A stretch of 64,000 bases of DNA from Brevibacillus reuszeri (GTDB lineage: Bacteria > Bacillota > Bacilli > Brevibacillales > Brevibacillaceae): positions 1,368,547 to 1,432,546 of the forward strand of contig NZ_LGIQ01000009.1 in the NCBI RefSeq assembly GCF_001187725.1, written 5' to 3'. Every line of letters begins with the position of its first letter. Positions within the stretch are counted from its first letter, which is position 1. Below, in pieces: positions 16,812 through 25,066 of the stretch. The position numbers and the translations under genes were made by a program. Under the pieces are notes generated by a model. The model made no database searches. It was given only the letters and a program-made list of their open reading frames with translations, and had not been told where the DNA came from.

Positions 16812-16843
16812 AAAAGCCATCCGCTACGAATAGGGATGGCTTT
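16812..16843. terminator. Bidirectional terminator
   Basis: The arms AAAGCCATCC and GGGATGGCTTT around a 10-nt loop lie between the convergent gene at 16284 and sda. The T run is short on both sides. Confidence 0.7.
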
Positions 16844-16874
16844 CATGTTAAATTTCAAATATCCATTTGTGGAG

Positions 16875-17012
16875 TTAAGCACTGACCTGACCGATGCGTA
16901 TCTCTCGCTCTTTTAATTCTGCTGCGAGCAAGTCAATAAAAGCAGAATCTAGTTGAAGGTCGATAGCTCGATGATATACTTCTATCAACATTTGGTCGCT
17001 CAAGTATTTCAC
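16875..17012 (-). CDS. sda: Sporulation checkpoint inhibitor Sda
   Basis: A 45-residue helical-hairpin protein. Residues 3-14 ('YLSDQMLIEVYH') and the second helix ('FIDLLAAELKEREI') fit Sda (B. subtilis: KLSDELLIESY... DFIELIENEI). Sda binds the dimerisation domain of the sporulation kinases KinA/KinB and blocks phosphotransfer to Spo0F when DNA replication is active or damaged. The start is GTG with a perfect GGAGGTGA site. It has its own sigma-A promoter and a striking set of DnaA boxes upstream, as known for sda in B. subtilis, where DnaA activates transcription. Confidence 0.9.
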   Translation of the reverse strand: MKYLSDQMLIEVYHRAIDLQLDSAFIDLLAAELKEREIRIGQVSA

Positions 17013-17043
17013 CTTTGCTCACCTCCATCTTGTTTATGAGCCC

Positions 17044-17072
17044 ATTGTAGCAGATGCATAGAGAACGAACAA
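17044..17072 (-). promoter_or_regulatory. sda promoter
   Basis: Minus-strand TTGTTC (17072-17067), a 17-nt spacer, and TACAAT (17049-17044) preceded by TGC as an extended -10. It starts about 25 nt before the sda ribosome site. The nearest DnaA box (17081-17089) abuts the -35, a position from which DnaA could activate. Confidence 0.75.
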
Positions 17073-17080
17073 CCGTTCTG

Positions 17081-17189
17081 ATATCCACAAGCCATGTGGA
17101 CATCTTGTGAGTAACTTGTGGGCAATTTGTGTGTAACTGATCAAAAGCAAGATGGGACGATGTGGATTTTTCTTCCAGTCTTATCCACA
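17081..17189. promoter_or_regulatory. DnaA-box array upstream of sda, phased at 11 bp
   Basis: Nonamers close to the DnaA consensus TTATNCACA are TTATCCACA at 17181 (perfect) and ATATCCACA at 17081 (one mismatch). On the other strand they are TGTGGACAT at 17095, TGTGAGTAA at 17106, TGTGGGCAA at 17117, TGTGTGTAA at 17128 and TGTGGATTT at 17161. The minus-oriented ones start exactly 11 bp apart (17095, 17106, 17117, 17128) and 17161 keeps the phase (33 bp on). Several have two mismatches and count only as part of the array. Confidence 0.78.
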
Positions 17190-17244
17190 AAGAGTCGGAT
17201 ATTGTCGAAAGATTTTTGGAATTACTTTGTCATACGCTTGAATA

Positions 17245-17276
17245 CAAAAAAGCCATTCCCTCAGGAACGGCTTTTT
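17245..17276 (-). terminator. Terminator of rocD
   Basis: A stem AAAAAGCCGTTCC / GGAATGGCTTTTTT on the minus strand with a 4-nt loop. It begins 11 nt after the rocD stop. Confidence 0.85.
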
Positions 17277-17286
17277 CTTGTACGAT

Positions 17287-18477
17287 TTAGCTCAATACTT
17301 TTTTGATGCGTTCGATTGCCCAATCAAGATCTTCCTTGCTGATCACGAGGGGTGGCGCAAAACGGATGGTTGTTTCATGTGTTTCTTTGCAAAGCAGTCC
17401 CAGCTCTTTCAATTTCTCGCAATAAGGACGAGCTGCTGTTGTCAGTTCCACACCGATGAACAGACCGCGACCGCGGATTTCTTTGATCGCTGGGTTCTTG
17501 ATTTCTTTCAGCTTACCAATGAAGTACTCACCCATCTCCAGGGAGCGTTGAACCAAACCTTCATCAGCCAATACGTCCATAGCAGCGACCGCTACAGCAC
17601 AACCCAGTGGGTTTCCACCAAAAGTAGAACCGTGGGAGCCTGGTTCGAATACGCTCAGGATTTCTTTGTCCGCTGCGATTGCAGAGATCGGGAACACACC
17701 GCCACCAAGAGCTTTACCCATGATGTACATATCTGGCTTAACGCCTTCCCAGTCACTTGCAAACATTTTACCTGTGCGTCCAAATCCGGTTTGGATCTCA
17801 TCGCATACCAGGAGAACATTGTTTGCCTTACATACTTCTTGTGCTTGTTTCAGGAAACCTTCCTGTGGAATAAGGATGCCCGCTTCCCCTTGGATTGGCT
17901 CAAGCATAAATGCTGCTGTATTTGGAGTGATTGCTTGTTTCAATGCTTCGATATCACCGTAAGGAATGATTTTGAAGCCTGGTGTGAAAGGACCAAAGCC
18001 ACGTCTGTAGCCTTCATCAGAAGAGAAGGACGTTACAGTTACCGTACGGCCATGGAAGTTGCCTTCACATACGATGATTTCCGCTTGATTTTCAGGAACT
18101 TTCTTCACATCATAAGCCCAACGGCGAACGGCTTTCAGTGCTGTCTCAACGGCTTCTGCACCTGTGTTCATTGGCAGGATCATTTCTTTGCCAGTCAGAC
18201 CAGACAGTTTTTCGTAGAATTCACCCAATTGGTCGTTATAAAACGCACGGGAAGTCAAGGTAACCTTGTCCGCTTGATCCTTCAGAGCCTGGATAATACG
18301 TGGGTGACGGTGACCTTGGTTCAGTGCAGAGTATGCACTGAGCATATCGAGGTATTTGTTGCCCTCTGGATCTTCAACCCAAACACCTTCAGCTTTGGAG
18401 ATTACAATCGGGAGCGGATTATAGTTGCGTGCACCGAATTTTTCAGTTTGTTCAATTACGCCTTGAGTTTTTACCAT
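17287..18477 (-). CDS. rocD: Ornithine aminotransferase RocD
   Basis: A 396-residue class III PLP aminotransferase that converts ornithine and 2-oxoglutarate to glutamate semialdehyde and glutamate in arginine breakdown. The pyridoxal lysine is Lys255 in 'YIMGKALGGGVFP'. The PLP/Asp segment 'LLVCDEIQTGFGRTGK' lies at about 222-237, and 'GAEAVETALKAVRRW' is characteristic of ornithine transaminases. I used the ATG at 18477, 6 nt after GGAGGAC; an upstream in-frame extension crosses the promoter. A sigma-54 promoter and two palindromic RocR sites lie upstream, and the activator gene is divergent. Confidence 0.95.
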   Translation of the reverse strand: MVKTQGVIEQTEKFGARNYNPLPIVISKAEGVWVEDPEGNKYLDMLSAYSALNQGHRHPRIIQALKDQADKVTLTSRAFYNDQLGEFYEKLSGLTGKEMILPMNTGAEAVETALKAVRRWAYDVKKVPENQAEIIVCEGNFHGRTVTVTSFSSDEGYRRGFGPFTPGFKIIPYGDIEALKQAITPNTAAFMLEPIQGEAGILIPQEGFLKQAQEVCKANNVLLVCDEIQTGFGRTGKMFASDWEGVKPDMYIMGKALGGGVFPISAIAADKEILSVFEPGSHGSTFGGNPLGCAVAVAAMDVLADEGLVQRSLEMGEYFIGKLKEIKNPAIKEIRGRGLFIGVELTTAARPYCEKLKELGLLCKETHETTIRFAPPLVISKEDLDWAIERIKKVLS

Positions 18478-18517
18478 GTGGATGTCCTCCTTCAATGTCA
18501 CTTGCCAATATTTACTT

Positions 18518-18534
18518 TGCAAGATCAATGCCAA
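18518..18534 (-). promoter_or_regulatory. Sigma-54 promoter of rocD
   Basis: Minus-strand TTGGCATTGATCTTGCA matches the -24/-12 consensus (TTGGCAC-N5-TTGCA), with GG and GC separated by exactly 10 nt. It lies about 40 nt upstream of the rocD start. Confidence 0.88.
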
Positions 18535-18571
18535 ACTAAAATCCCATAGAAACCACGCAGTTTCATCCATA

Positions 18572-18596
18572 TGCACGCAAAATATTTTTGCATGCA
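18572..18596. promoter_or_regulatory. RocR-type upstream activating palindrome, proximal
   Basis: TGCACGCAAAATATTTTTGCATGCA contains the palindrome GCAAAAT-ATTTTTGC flanked by TGCA arms. It sits about 45 nt upstream of the -24 element, the usual place for an enhancer bound by a sigma-54 activator. Assignment to RocR rests on similarity to its known binding sites and on the adjacent rocR gene. Confidence 0.7.
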
Positions 18597-18614
18597 ACAG
18601 TTCCTAATCGTGTA

Positions 18615-18633
18615 GTGCAGAAACATTTTGCAC
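18615..18633. promoter_or_regulatory. RocR-type palindrome, distal, overlapping rocR -35
   Basis: GTGCAGAAACATTTTGCAC is a near-perfect inverted repeat of GTGCA-AA. Its right end contains the TTGCAC -35 of the rocR promoter, so activator binding here could also autoregulate rocR. Confidence 0.65.
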
Positions 18634-18655
18634 CCTTATAGATTCGTGTTATGAT
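18628..18655 (+). promoter_or_regulatory. rocR sigma-A promoter
   Basis: TTGCAC (18628-18633) and TATGAT (18650-18655) with a 16-nt spacer, about 30 nt upstream of the rocR start codon. Confidence 0.6.
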
Positions 18656-18685
18656 ATTTTTATGAGGAAAGGCTGGTGAATTACT

Positions 18686-20095
18686 GTGTCGTCTTCGATG
18701 CCCCATTCAACACTCGACACGTTTCTGCGCATCTATGAACATATTTTGGACAGAATGAATGAAGGCGTGCATGTCATTGACGCGATGGGCACAACGATTG
18801 TTTACAATCACAAAATGACCGAGCTTGAATCCATGGCGAGGCAAGATGTCCTGCACAAGCCATTATCTGAGGTATTTCAATTCCCACCTGGACAAGAAAG
18901 CACGCTGCTCACCTGCTTACGAACAGGAAACAGTATTCGCAATACAAGACAAACGTATTTTAATGATAAGCAAAAAGAAATTACGACCATCAATAATACT
19001 TACCCCATCATAGAAAACGGGCAGATTGTTGGTGCCATGGAAATTGCCAATGACGTCACAAAAATGGAACGGCTCATTCGTGAAAATCTGCTGCAAAAAA
19101 ACGGTTCCCGGTACACATTTGAGCAGATCATCGGAAAAAGCACGCCGATTCTGGATGTGATTGAAAATGCCAAACGTGCTGCTCGCACCTCCTCCTCCGT
19201 CTTGGTGGTTGGAGAAACGGGAGCGGGCAAGGAGCTGTTTGTACAAAGCATCCACAATGCAAGTCTGCGGGCAGCCGGACCACTTATTTCTCAAAACTGT
19301 GCGGCCTTGCCTGACAGCTTGATCGAGGGGCTGCTGTTTGGAACCGCACGCGGTGCCTTTACTGGCGCGGTAGAGCGGCCAGGCTTATTTGAGCAGGCAG
19401 AGGGCGGGACGCTTTTTCTCGATGAAATCAACTCGCTTAGTATGCCACTACAGGCAAAATTGTTGCGTGCCTTGCAAGAGAAGTCCATTCGCCGCATCGG
19501 CGACACCAAAGACCGTTCCATCGATGTTCGAATCGTGGCCGCCATCAATGAAGATCCTGTGGAGGCGATTGCCAATCAGCATCTGCGGAAAGATCTCTAT
19601 TATCGCTTAGGTGTTGTGACATTGTTTTTGCCACCTCTTCGGGAACGCAAGGAAGACATTCCGATACTTACTTCCCACTTTATTGAAAAGTACAACGAGC
19701 TGTTTCAGATGGAAGTAACCTCAGTCAGCGAAGATGTCCTGCAATTTTTCTGGGAGCATGATTGGCCAGGAAATGTACGTGAGCTGCAGCATTTAATCGA
19801 GGGCGCAATGAATTTAATGATCGATGAAACAACGATCCGCTACGATCACCTGCCGCTTCACTTTTTGCGCCGCACGCCAGCGAGTGTTGTCGTTCCCGTA
19901 CAGCAGCAGCCTTCCGTGCTTTCTTTCACGGAGGATGGTCGCTCATTGAAGGAAACGATGCAGGAATTTGAAACAGCATACATTCACCATGTTGTGGACC
20001 GCTATAATGGTAATATTTCACGTGCCGCCAAAGAGCTGCAGATCAGTCGACAAAGTCTTCAATACCGGCTAAGAAAACTGGGTATCAAGGGATAA
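18686..20095 (+). CDS. rocR: Sigma-54-dependent activator RocR
   Basis: A 469-residue bacterial enhancer-binding protein. An N-terminal PAS-like sensor spans about 12-128, and an AAA+ domain follows with Walker A 'GETGAGKE' at 176-183. The sigma-54 contact loop GAFTGA is at 223-228 and Walker B 'GTLFLDE' at 241-247. The C-terminal Fis-type helix-turn-helix ('NISRAAKELQISRQSLQYRL') is at about 443-462. It activates arginine/ornithine genes when ornithine or citrulline is present. The GTG start has a GAGGAAAGG site somewhat far upstream; an in-frame ATG four codons later is possible. It is divergent from rocD and followed by rocE, both with sigma-54 promoters. Confidence 0.94.
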   Translation: MSSSMPHSTLDTFLRIYEHILDRMNEGVHVIDAMGTTIVYNHKMTELESMARQDVLHKPLSEVFQFPPGQESTLLTCLRTGNSIRNTRQTYFNDKQKEITTINNTYPIIENGQIVGAMEIANDVTKMERLIRENLLQKNGSRYTFEQIIGKSTPILDVIENAKRAARTSSSVLVVGETGAGKELFVQSIHNASLRAAGPLISQNCAALPDSLIEGLLFGTARGAFTGAVERPGLFEQAEGGTLFLDEINSLSMPLQAKLLRALQEKSIRRIGDTKDRSIDVRIVAAINEDPVEAIANQHLRKDLYYRLGVVTLFLPPLRERKEDIPILTSHFIEKYNELFQMEVTSVSEDVLQFFWEHDWPGNVRELQHLIEGAMNLMIDETTIRYDHLPLHFLRRTPASVVVPVQQQPSVLSFTEDGRSLKETMQEFETAYIHHVVDRYNGNISRAAKELQISRQSLQYRLRKLGIKG

Positions 20096-20116
20096 AACTT
20101 CAAAAACTTTTCACGA

Positions 20117-20142
20117 AACGCCAAATTTTTTGGCGTTTTTTT
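20117..20142 (+). terminator. Terminator of rocR
   Basis: AACGCCAA / TTGGCGTT with an ATTTT loop followed by a TTTTTTT run, 22 nt after the rocR stop. Confidence 0.85.
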
Positions 20143-20147
20143 AATTA

Positions 20148-20177
20148 TTTTGCACAAAAACGAAAAATATTTTTGCA
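20148..20177. promoter_or_regulatory. RocR-type site(s) upstream of rocE
   Basis: Two direct TTTTGCAC words flank CGAAAAATATTTTTGC, an inverted repeat that matches the rocD palindrome core. It lies about 50-80 nt upstream of the rocE -24 element. Confidence 0.6.
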
Positions 20178-20227
20178 CTCCATCCATAAATTTCTACTCT
20201 GTGCCAGATTTCTTCTATCTCTTCCTT

Positions 20228-20244
20228 TTGGTATCATTCTTGCT
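20228..20244 (+). promoter_or_regulatory. Sigma-54 promoter of rocE
   Basis: TTGGTATCATTCTTGCT fits the -24/-12 consensus with GG-N10-GC spacing. The ATG lies 66 nt downstream. Confidence 0.85.
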
Positions 20245-20309
20245 ATGCATATATCACGCTTGAAAACGTATTCACACGTGCTATATTTTTCGTGTTAGGA
20301 GAGGGTTAA

Positions 20310-21701
20310 ATGATCACAAGCCATGAACAACAAAATGAACTAAAACGCAGCATGAGCAGTAGACATCTCTTCATGATTTCCCTCGGAGGGGTTATTGGAA
20401 CCGGCTTATTCCTCGGTTCTGGCTATACGATCAGTCAGGCTGGACCTATTGGTACCATTCTGTCTTTTCTCGTTGGTGGCTTTATTATGTATCTGACCAT
20501 GCTTTGCCTGGGCGAGCTGACGGTAGCAATGCCCGTATCCGGTTCATTTCAAACCTACATGACTCGTTTTGTAAGCCCTTCCCTTGGCTTCGGTGTAGGA
20601 TGGCTTTACTGGTTTGGTTGGGCGGTAACTGTTGCTCTTGAGCTTTTATCCTCCGGACTGTTGATGCAGCGCTGGTTCCCTGATTCTCCCGTATGGATGT
20701 GGTGCGCGATCTTTGGCATCGTGTTGTTTGTATTGAATGCGTTATCAGCTCGCGCTTTTGCTGAATCTGAGTTCTGGTTTTCTAGCATTAAAGTAAGCGC
20801 TATCATCTTGTTTATCATTTTAGGCGGTGCGGCTATGTTTGGTCTGATCGATTTGAAAAATGGCCAGCCTGCCCCTATGCTCAGCAATTACACGAATAGC
20901 CCTTTGCTTCCTCATGGCATTACGGGTTTATTAATGACCATGATTACCGTCAATTTCGCCTTTACCGGGACTGAGCTGATCGGGATTGCCGCAGGGGAAA
21001 GTAAAGAGCCTGAAAAAACAATTCCAAAATCAATTCGCAATACTGTTTGGCGCACCCTTGTTTTCTTCATTCTCGCGGTATTCATTCTGGCCGGAATGAT
21101 TCCTTACCAGCAAGCTGGTGTCGTTGAAAGCCCTTTTGTTGTCGTTTTTGATAGTATCGGGATCCCTTATGCAGCGGACATCATGAACTTTGTTATTTTG
21201 ACAGCTCTTTTGTCCGTAGCAAACTCTGGATTGTACGCAGCTACGCGGATGCTCTACTCCCTCTCCAATGACGGAATGGCTTCGAAAAAGCTCGGCGCCG
21301 TAAATCGCAAAGGAATTCCAATGAATGCGCTCTATATAACATTTATGATCGCTCTCTTGTCTCTGCTCTCCGGTTTTTTCGCTGAGAACACCGTCTTTAT
21401 GGTTCTGTTGTCTATCGCAGGCTTGGGTGCCCAAATCGGCTGGATTTCGATTTCTGCGTCCCAGCTCGCGTTTCGTCGTCATTTCTTGAAAAATGGAGGG
21501 AAAGTGGAAGATCTCAAATTCCGTACTCCGTTCTATCCGGTCGTTCCGATGATCTCCTTACTACTGAACCTGGTCGTTTTGGTTAGCCTGGCATTTGACC
21601 CAGAACAACGAATTGCCTTGTACTGCGGCGTCCCGTTCATGATTGTTGCAGTCATCATATACCAGCTTCATTTCAAAAAGAAACTGGAGCCTACGAGCTA
21701 A
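20310..21701 (+). CDS. rocE: Arginine/ornithine-type amino-acid permease RocE
   Basis: A 463-residue APC-superfamily permease with twelve helices. The first helix region has the AAT-family signature 'SLGGVIGTGLFLGSGYTISQ', and later 'TVNFAFTGTELIGIAAGES' is also typical. The gene would import arginine or ornithine. Substrate is assigned mainly from its own sigma-54 promoter, the RocR-type palindromes and the adjacent rocD/rocR, since permeases of this family differ little in sequence. The ATG has an AGGAGAGGG site 5 nt upstream. No rocF is seen after it. Confidence 0.88.
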   Translation: MITSHEQQNELKRSMSSRHLFMISLGGVIGTGLFLGSGYTISQAGPIGTILSFLVGGFIMYLTMLCLGELTVAMPVSGSFQTYMTRFVSPSLGFGVGWLYWFGWAVTVALELLSSGLLMQRWFPDSPVWMWCAIFGIVLFVLNALSARAFAESEFWFSSIKVSAIILFIILGGAAMFGLIDLKNGQPAPMLSNYTNSPLLPHGITGLLMTMITVNFAFTGTELIGIAAGESKEPEKTIPKSIRNTVWRTLVFFILAVFILAGMIPYQQAGVVESPFVVVFDSIGIPYAADIMNFVILTALLSVANSGLYAATRMLYSLSNDGMASKKLGAVNRKGIPMNALYITFMIALLSLLSGFFAENTVFMVLLSIAGLGAQIGWISISASQLAFRRHFLKNGGKVEDLKFRTPFYPVVPMISLLLNLVVLVSLAFDPEQRIALYCGVPFMIVAVIIYQLHFKKKLEPTS

Positions 21702-21737
21702 ATCCCGCTCTTAAACATGAACTTTGGTACCAAAAGA

Positions 21738-21777
21738 AAAGCTTGCAGCTCTTCATAAGAAGCTGCAAGCTTTTTTA
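21738..21777 (+). terminator. Terminator of rocE
   Basis: AAAGCTTGCAGCT / AGCTGCAAGCTTTTTT with a 10-nt loop. The stretch from here to 21948 holds no gene I can support. Confidence 0.85.
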
Positions 21778-21948
21778 ACGTATAAGAAATGATAAGCGAG
21801 ATGCTTATGAATTCTGGAGCGCGTGGCAGAGTACCTCAGAGTCCGCTCCCAGCAAAAATTCGGTGAAACTTTCCGCTAAACGCGGTTGCTCCTCCTTGAA
21901 TAAGCCTCGATAGAGTGTTCTTATGTGCTATTCGGTTAGTCGCCTGTG

Positions 21949-22056
21949 CTACAAGGAAATGCGTACAATTTCTGTAATCACTACCATCGCAAATACAGCG
22001 AATCCAAGGGAACTTGTTACCAGTAACATCCGTTTTAGCTTCTTCATATCTTCCAT
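21949..22056 (-). CDS. Small membrane peptide, 35 aa
   Basis: A 35-codon ORF starting MEDMKKLKRMLL, with a basic head and one helix of about 20 residues (from about residue 10 to 32). A modest GAGGGA site lies 6 nt before the ATG. I do not recognise the family. A longer overlapping ORF in another frame of the same strand (21836-22081) has a composition unlike a membrane or soluble protein. The gene is 101 nt upstream of the MFS stop side, in a 456-nt stretch otherwise free of genes. Confidence 0.45.
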   Translation of the reverse strand: MEDMKKLKRMLLVTSSLGFAVFAMVVITEIVRISL

Positions 22057-22157
22057 GTCTTATTCCCTCTCTTTCATACACCAGTCATCTCTACCGATAT
22101 ATACGTACCACCCATGGAAAATGTTTCAATTCACGCCCAAATTTTTTGTTGGCAAAT

Positions 22158-23375
22158 TTATGAACGGGCAATTTTCGGATAGTCATTTCCAATCTGCCCG
22201 GTATCGCGCTCCATCTGATACAGCATCCACGCCACCAAAAGTCCGACCACAAGACAGATTGTCCAAGGCAGCCATGGCGTCTGGAGCTTGAAGCCGATGT
22301 CATAGACCCAACCTCCTGCAACCTGTCCGAGTGAACCTCCGATCGCAATCGAATAACCATTAAAGCCGTAATAGGCACCCACTAGCTCTTTGGGAGCAAA
22401 TCGCGGAACGACATCAACGAGATTCGGTACCGCAATCATTGTGCCAAGCGCGTACAGGAAAACGTCAATCAACAGCAACCACAGTGAGTCGGCAAAGGTG
22501 AAGAGAAACAATCCCATGCTCATCACGAGTGTCCCAATTCCGATCAAGGTCAGCCGTTGCTGGTAGCCTTCGAGCCACTGGGTGACTTTCATTTGAAACA
22601 GAATGACAAACAGGGATAGTGCTGACAGGACAATCCCTACATACGCTTTGTTATGGGTTACATCCTCTACGAGCATCGGAATTGTCAAGAAAACCTGCAT
22701 GTTCAGGTAATAATAGCCCATCAGAATGAGCGTAAAGCGCACGAAGCGCCTGTCCTTTAGGACAATAGACATGCTCTCCCACACACTATGTCGCGTGTTC
22801 GTGGCTGCAATCGGTGGCAGCAGCAAAAAGGAAAGGATGGCATTGACGGCAAACATTCCACCCGCAAAAAGTGACAAGTACGTAAAATCAACGGCAGATA
22901 AGGCAGTCCCGACAATTTGGGAGCCTACGACGGCAATATTCATCAGTACATTTCGAAACGCAAATACTTCCTTGCGAATCGTATCAGGAGTCAAAACCGC
23001 AAAAGCCGCTGATCCAGCCGGGTCAAAAAGTGCGCCCCCCAAGCCTGACAAAATAGCAGCAACAAAAAAATGCCACGTCTCTGTGCAGAAAGCAAACATG
23101 GCAAAGCCGATGGCACGAATCCCCATACCCAGGACCATCGCACCTTTATATCCAAAAACATCAGCCATGACTCCGCCCAAGAAAGCAAAGCCCTGCTGGG
23201 AAAATTGTCGCACACTTAAAACAAATCCAGCCATGGCTAGCGTCCAGCCGATGCTGCCAGTCAAATACAAAGTGAGATACGGGATCAACGCATAAAATCC
23301 TAAGTTCATTAAAAAGGATGTTGTCAACAGCAGTTTTACTGAAAACGGCGTTTCTCTCCATATTTCCCGTTTCAT
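22158..23375 (-). CDS. MFS transporter
   Basis: A 405-residue major facilitator of twelve helices with a motif-A-like loop between helices 2 and 3 ('GGVMADVFGYKGAMVLGMGI'). Helix 4-5 contains 'GGALFDPAGSAAFAVLTPD', common in drug or small-molecule exporters of the DHA1 type. The ATG at 23375 has a GAGGGG site; an upstream in-frame extension covers the divergent promoter. The LysR gene 136 nt away is divergent and likely controls it. The substrate cannot be read from the sequence. Confidence 0.88.
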   Translation of the reverse strand: MKREIWRETPFSVKLLLTTSFLMNLGFYALIPYLTLYLTGSIGWTLAMAGFVLSVRQFSQQGFAFLGGVMADVFGYKGAMVLGMGIRAIGFAMFAFCTETWHFFVAAILSGLGGALFDPAGSAAFAVLTPDTIRKEVFAFRNVLMNIAVVGSQIVGTALSAVDFTYLSLFAGGMFAVNAILSFLLLPPIAATNTRHSVWESMSIVLKDRRFVRFTLILMGYYYLNMQVFLTIPMLVEDVTHNKAYVGIVLSALSLFVILFQMKVTQWLEGYQQRLTLIGIGTLVMSMGLFLFTFADSLWLLLIDVFLYALGTMIAVPNLVDVVPRFAPKELVGAYYGFNGYSIAIGGSLGQVAGGWVYDIGFKLQTPWLPWTICLVVGLLVAWMLYQMERDTGQIGNDYPKIARS

Positions 23376-23511
23376 CGTGAATACCCCTCGCTCTCCCAAT
23401 ACCCCTATAGGAAATAGGGATATCCCCAGCTTAAAGAACAGGGTATAATTTGAGAAACGAACAATTTTGTATATTGTAATCAAATATTTAGATAAGAGGG
23501 ATTCTGACCAT

Positions 23512-24393
23512 ATGGACTTCGAACAATTGCGCGCTTTTTACACGCTGGCCCAGACAAAGAATTTCACCAAAGCAGCGGAAATGCTCCATTTGGTTCAGTC
23601 TACTGTGACTATGCGCATAAAACAACTGGAAGAAAAAGTAGGAAAACCTCTTTTCATTCGGGACAAACGAAGCGTAGAGATCACACAAGCAGGACTGACG
23701 CTTTTGCCCTACGCTGAAAGAATCCTCAAGCTTTCCCACGAAGCACTGAATGAAGTGGCTTCCCTGCAGCCCTATGAAGATTACCTGTCAATCGGCAGCC
23801 TCAACGCCATTTGGACCTCCACCCTAGAGCCGATCTTAAAAGAGTATCACTACCGTTACCCACAAATTGCGATTAGTACCAAAACCGGACATTCCTCAGA
23901 CGTGATCCAGTATTTATTGGACAACGTCATTCAAATCGGGATTGTTTATGTGCCACCGTCGCTCCCCACGTTTGAGGTCATTCCCACCTGGGAGGATGAG
24001 GTTGTATTAGTCTGTGCTCCGGACAATTCGATTACTTCCGCAACACACGTGGATTCGCGTGAGCTGCGTAATTTGCCGCTTCTCTACATGAACTGGGGGC
24101 CTCCTTTTAACGAATGGATCAGACAGACCCTGCCGCGCAACTATGTACCGAAGCTGACCGTAGACAAGGCAGAGCTAGCCATCGATTTAATCAAGGAAGG
24201 CGTAGGTGTCAGCTTGTTGACACGCTCTGCTGTCAAAGCCGATCTCGCGGCAGGAACCTTAAAGGAGCTCATCCTTACAGGAAACAAGCCGCCAAAGCGC
24301 TCCGCGTATATCGTTTTGCCAAAAGACAAAAAAAACAAGCCCAGCGTAGAAAAGTGGCTGGGTCTGATGAAGGAATGGGGATTCTCTACTTAG
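23512..24393 (+). CDS. LysR-family transcriptional regulator
   Basis: A 293-residue LysR regulator. The N-terminal winged helix-turn-helix is at about 1-60 ('FEQLRAFYTLAQTKNFTKAA') and a substrate-binding-like effector domain at about 90-290. I chose the ATG at 23512, where the family's usual N-terminus begins; an upstream ATG adds 15 atypical residues. It is divergent from an MFS gene, the classical arrangement in which LysR regulates its neighbour. The short intergenic stretch has several TATA-rich words but no single clear T-N11-A box I would defend. Effector unknown. Confidence 0.9.
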   Translation: MDFEQLRAFYTLAQTKNFTKAAEMLHLVQSTVTMRIKQLEEKVGKPLFIRDKRSVEITQAGLTLLPYAERILKLSHEALNEVASLQPYEDYLSIGSLNAIWTSTLEPILKEYHYRYPQIAISTKTGHSSDVIQYLLDNVIQIGIVYVPPSLPTFEVIPTWEDEVVLVCAPDNSITSATHVDSRELRNLPLLYMNWGPPFNEWIRQTLPRNYVPKLTVDKAELAIDLIKEGVGVSLLTRSAVKADLAAGTLKELILTGNKPPKRSAYIVLPKDKKNKPSVEKWLGLMKEWGFST

Positions 24394-24396
24394 CCG

Positions 24397-25065
24397 CTAA
24401 GGGGACTGCTGTAAGGGGTCGGAGAAGGCCTCTCTTCTCCCCTCCCATCTTTCAAAGCCAATCCGCACCGCAAAATACCAAAACATCGAAAGCGCAAACC
24501 CTGTCACGATATCACTGAAAAAATGGACGCCGAGATAAACGCGACTGCCAGCAATCAGAATAATAAAAAGCAGCGTAAAAGGCACCACGTATCGTGACCA
24601 GTGCTTTTCCCGTCCCCAGCGACTGAGCAAATAGGCAAGCATGAGATAAAAAGCTGAGCCGACCATCGCATGACCGCTGGGGAAGGAGAACGAGGTAGGC
24701 AAATCAATCAAATGAAAAACGTCTGGACGGGTCCTGGCGAAAATTAGCTTCATCGCTTCATTGGCAATCTCACATACCCCAAGAGTCAAAATCACAAGAA
24801 CTGCTTTTTCCCGATGTCCTTTTATGTAAAAAGCAATGACCAGCACAACACCAAGCGGAGCCAGAATCATGCCACCGCCAAAATGGGTCAGGAATTGAAA
24901 AAACGAAGTAAAGCCGTCAGAGCGAATAGCCGAAACAAATGCAAAGGCTGCCTCATCCATCCCTGACACCGCATTCCTCGTATACATAATGAGCATGACT
25001 GCCGAAAAAATCGCAAACAGAAAAGCCCATGCGATCAAACCCGTTTCTTTTTTTCTCGCTCGCAT
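24397..25065 (-). CDS. PAP2-family phosphatase
   Basis: A 222-residue membrane protein of five or six helices with the three phosphatase signatures: 'KLIFARTRPD' (C1), 'PSGHAMVG' (C2) and 'SRVYLGVHFFSDIVTG' (C3). Such enzymes remove phosphate from undecaprenyl diphosphate, phosphatidylglycerophosphate or related lipids at the outer face. The ATG lies just after the YaiI-type gene stop and its GAGGGAAG site is inside that gene's last codons, so the two are translationally coupled. The exact lipid substrate is not determined. Confidence 0.9.
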   Translation of the reverse strand: MRARKKETGLIAWAFLFAIFSAVMLIMYTRNAVSGMDEAAFAFVSAIRSDGFTSFFQFLTHFGGGMILAPLGVVLVIAFYIKGHREKAVLVILTLGVCEIANEAMKLIFARTRPDVFHLIDLPTSFSFPSGHAMVGSAFYLMLAYLLSRWGREKHWSRYVVPFTLLFIILIAGSRVYLGVHFFSDIVTGFALSMFWYFAVRIGFERWEGRREAFSDPLQQSP

Positions 25066-25066
25066 C

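Noticed and set aside
17278..18549. Long plus-strand frame of 423 codons opposite rocD
   Set aside because: It is antisense to a clear PLP enzyme with full motifs, has a Cys/Phe/His-rich composition and no ribosome site.
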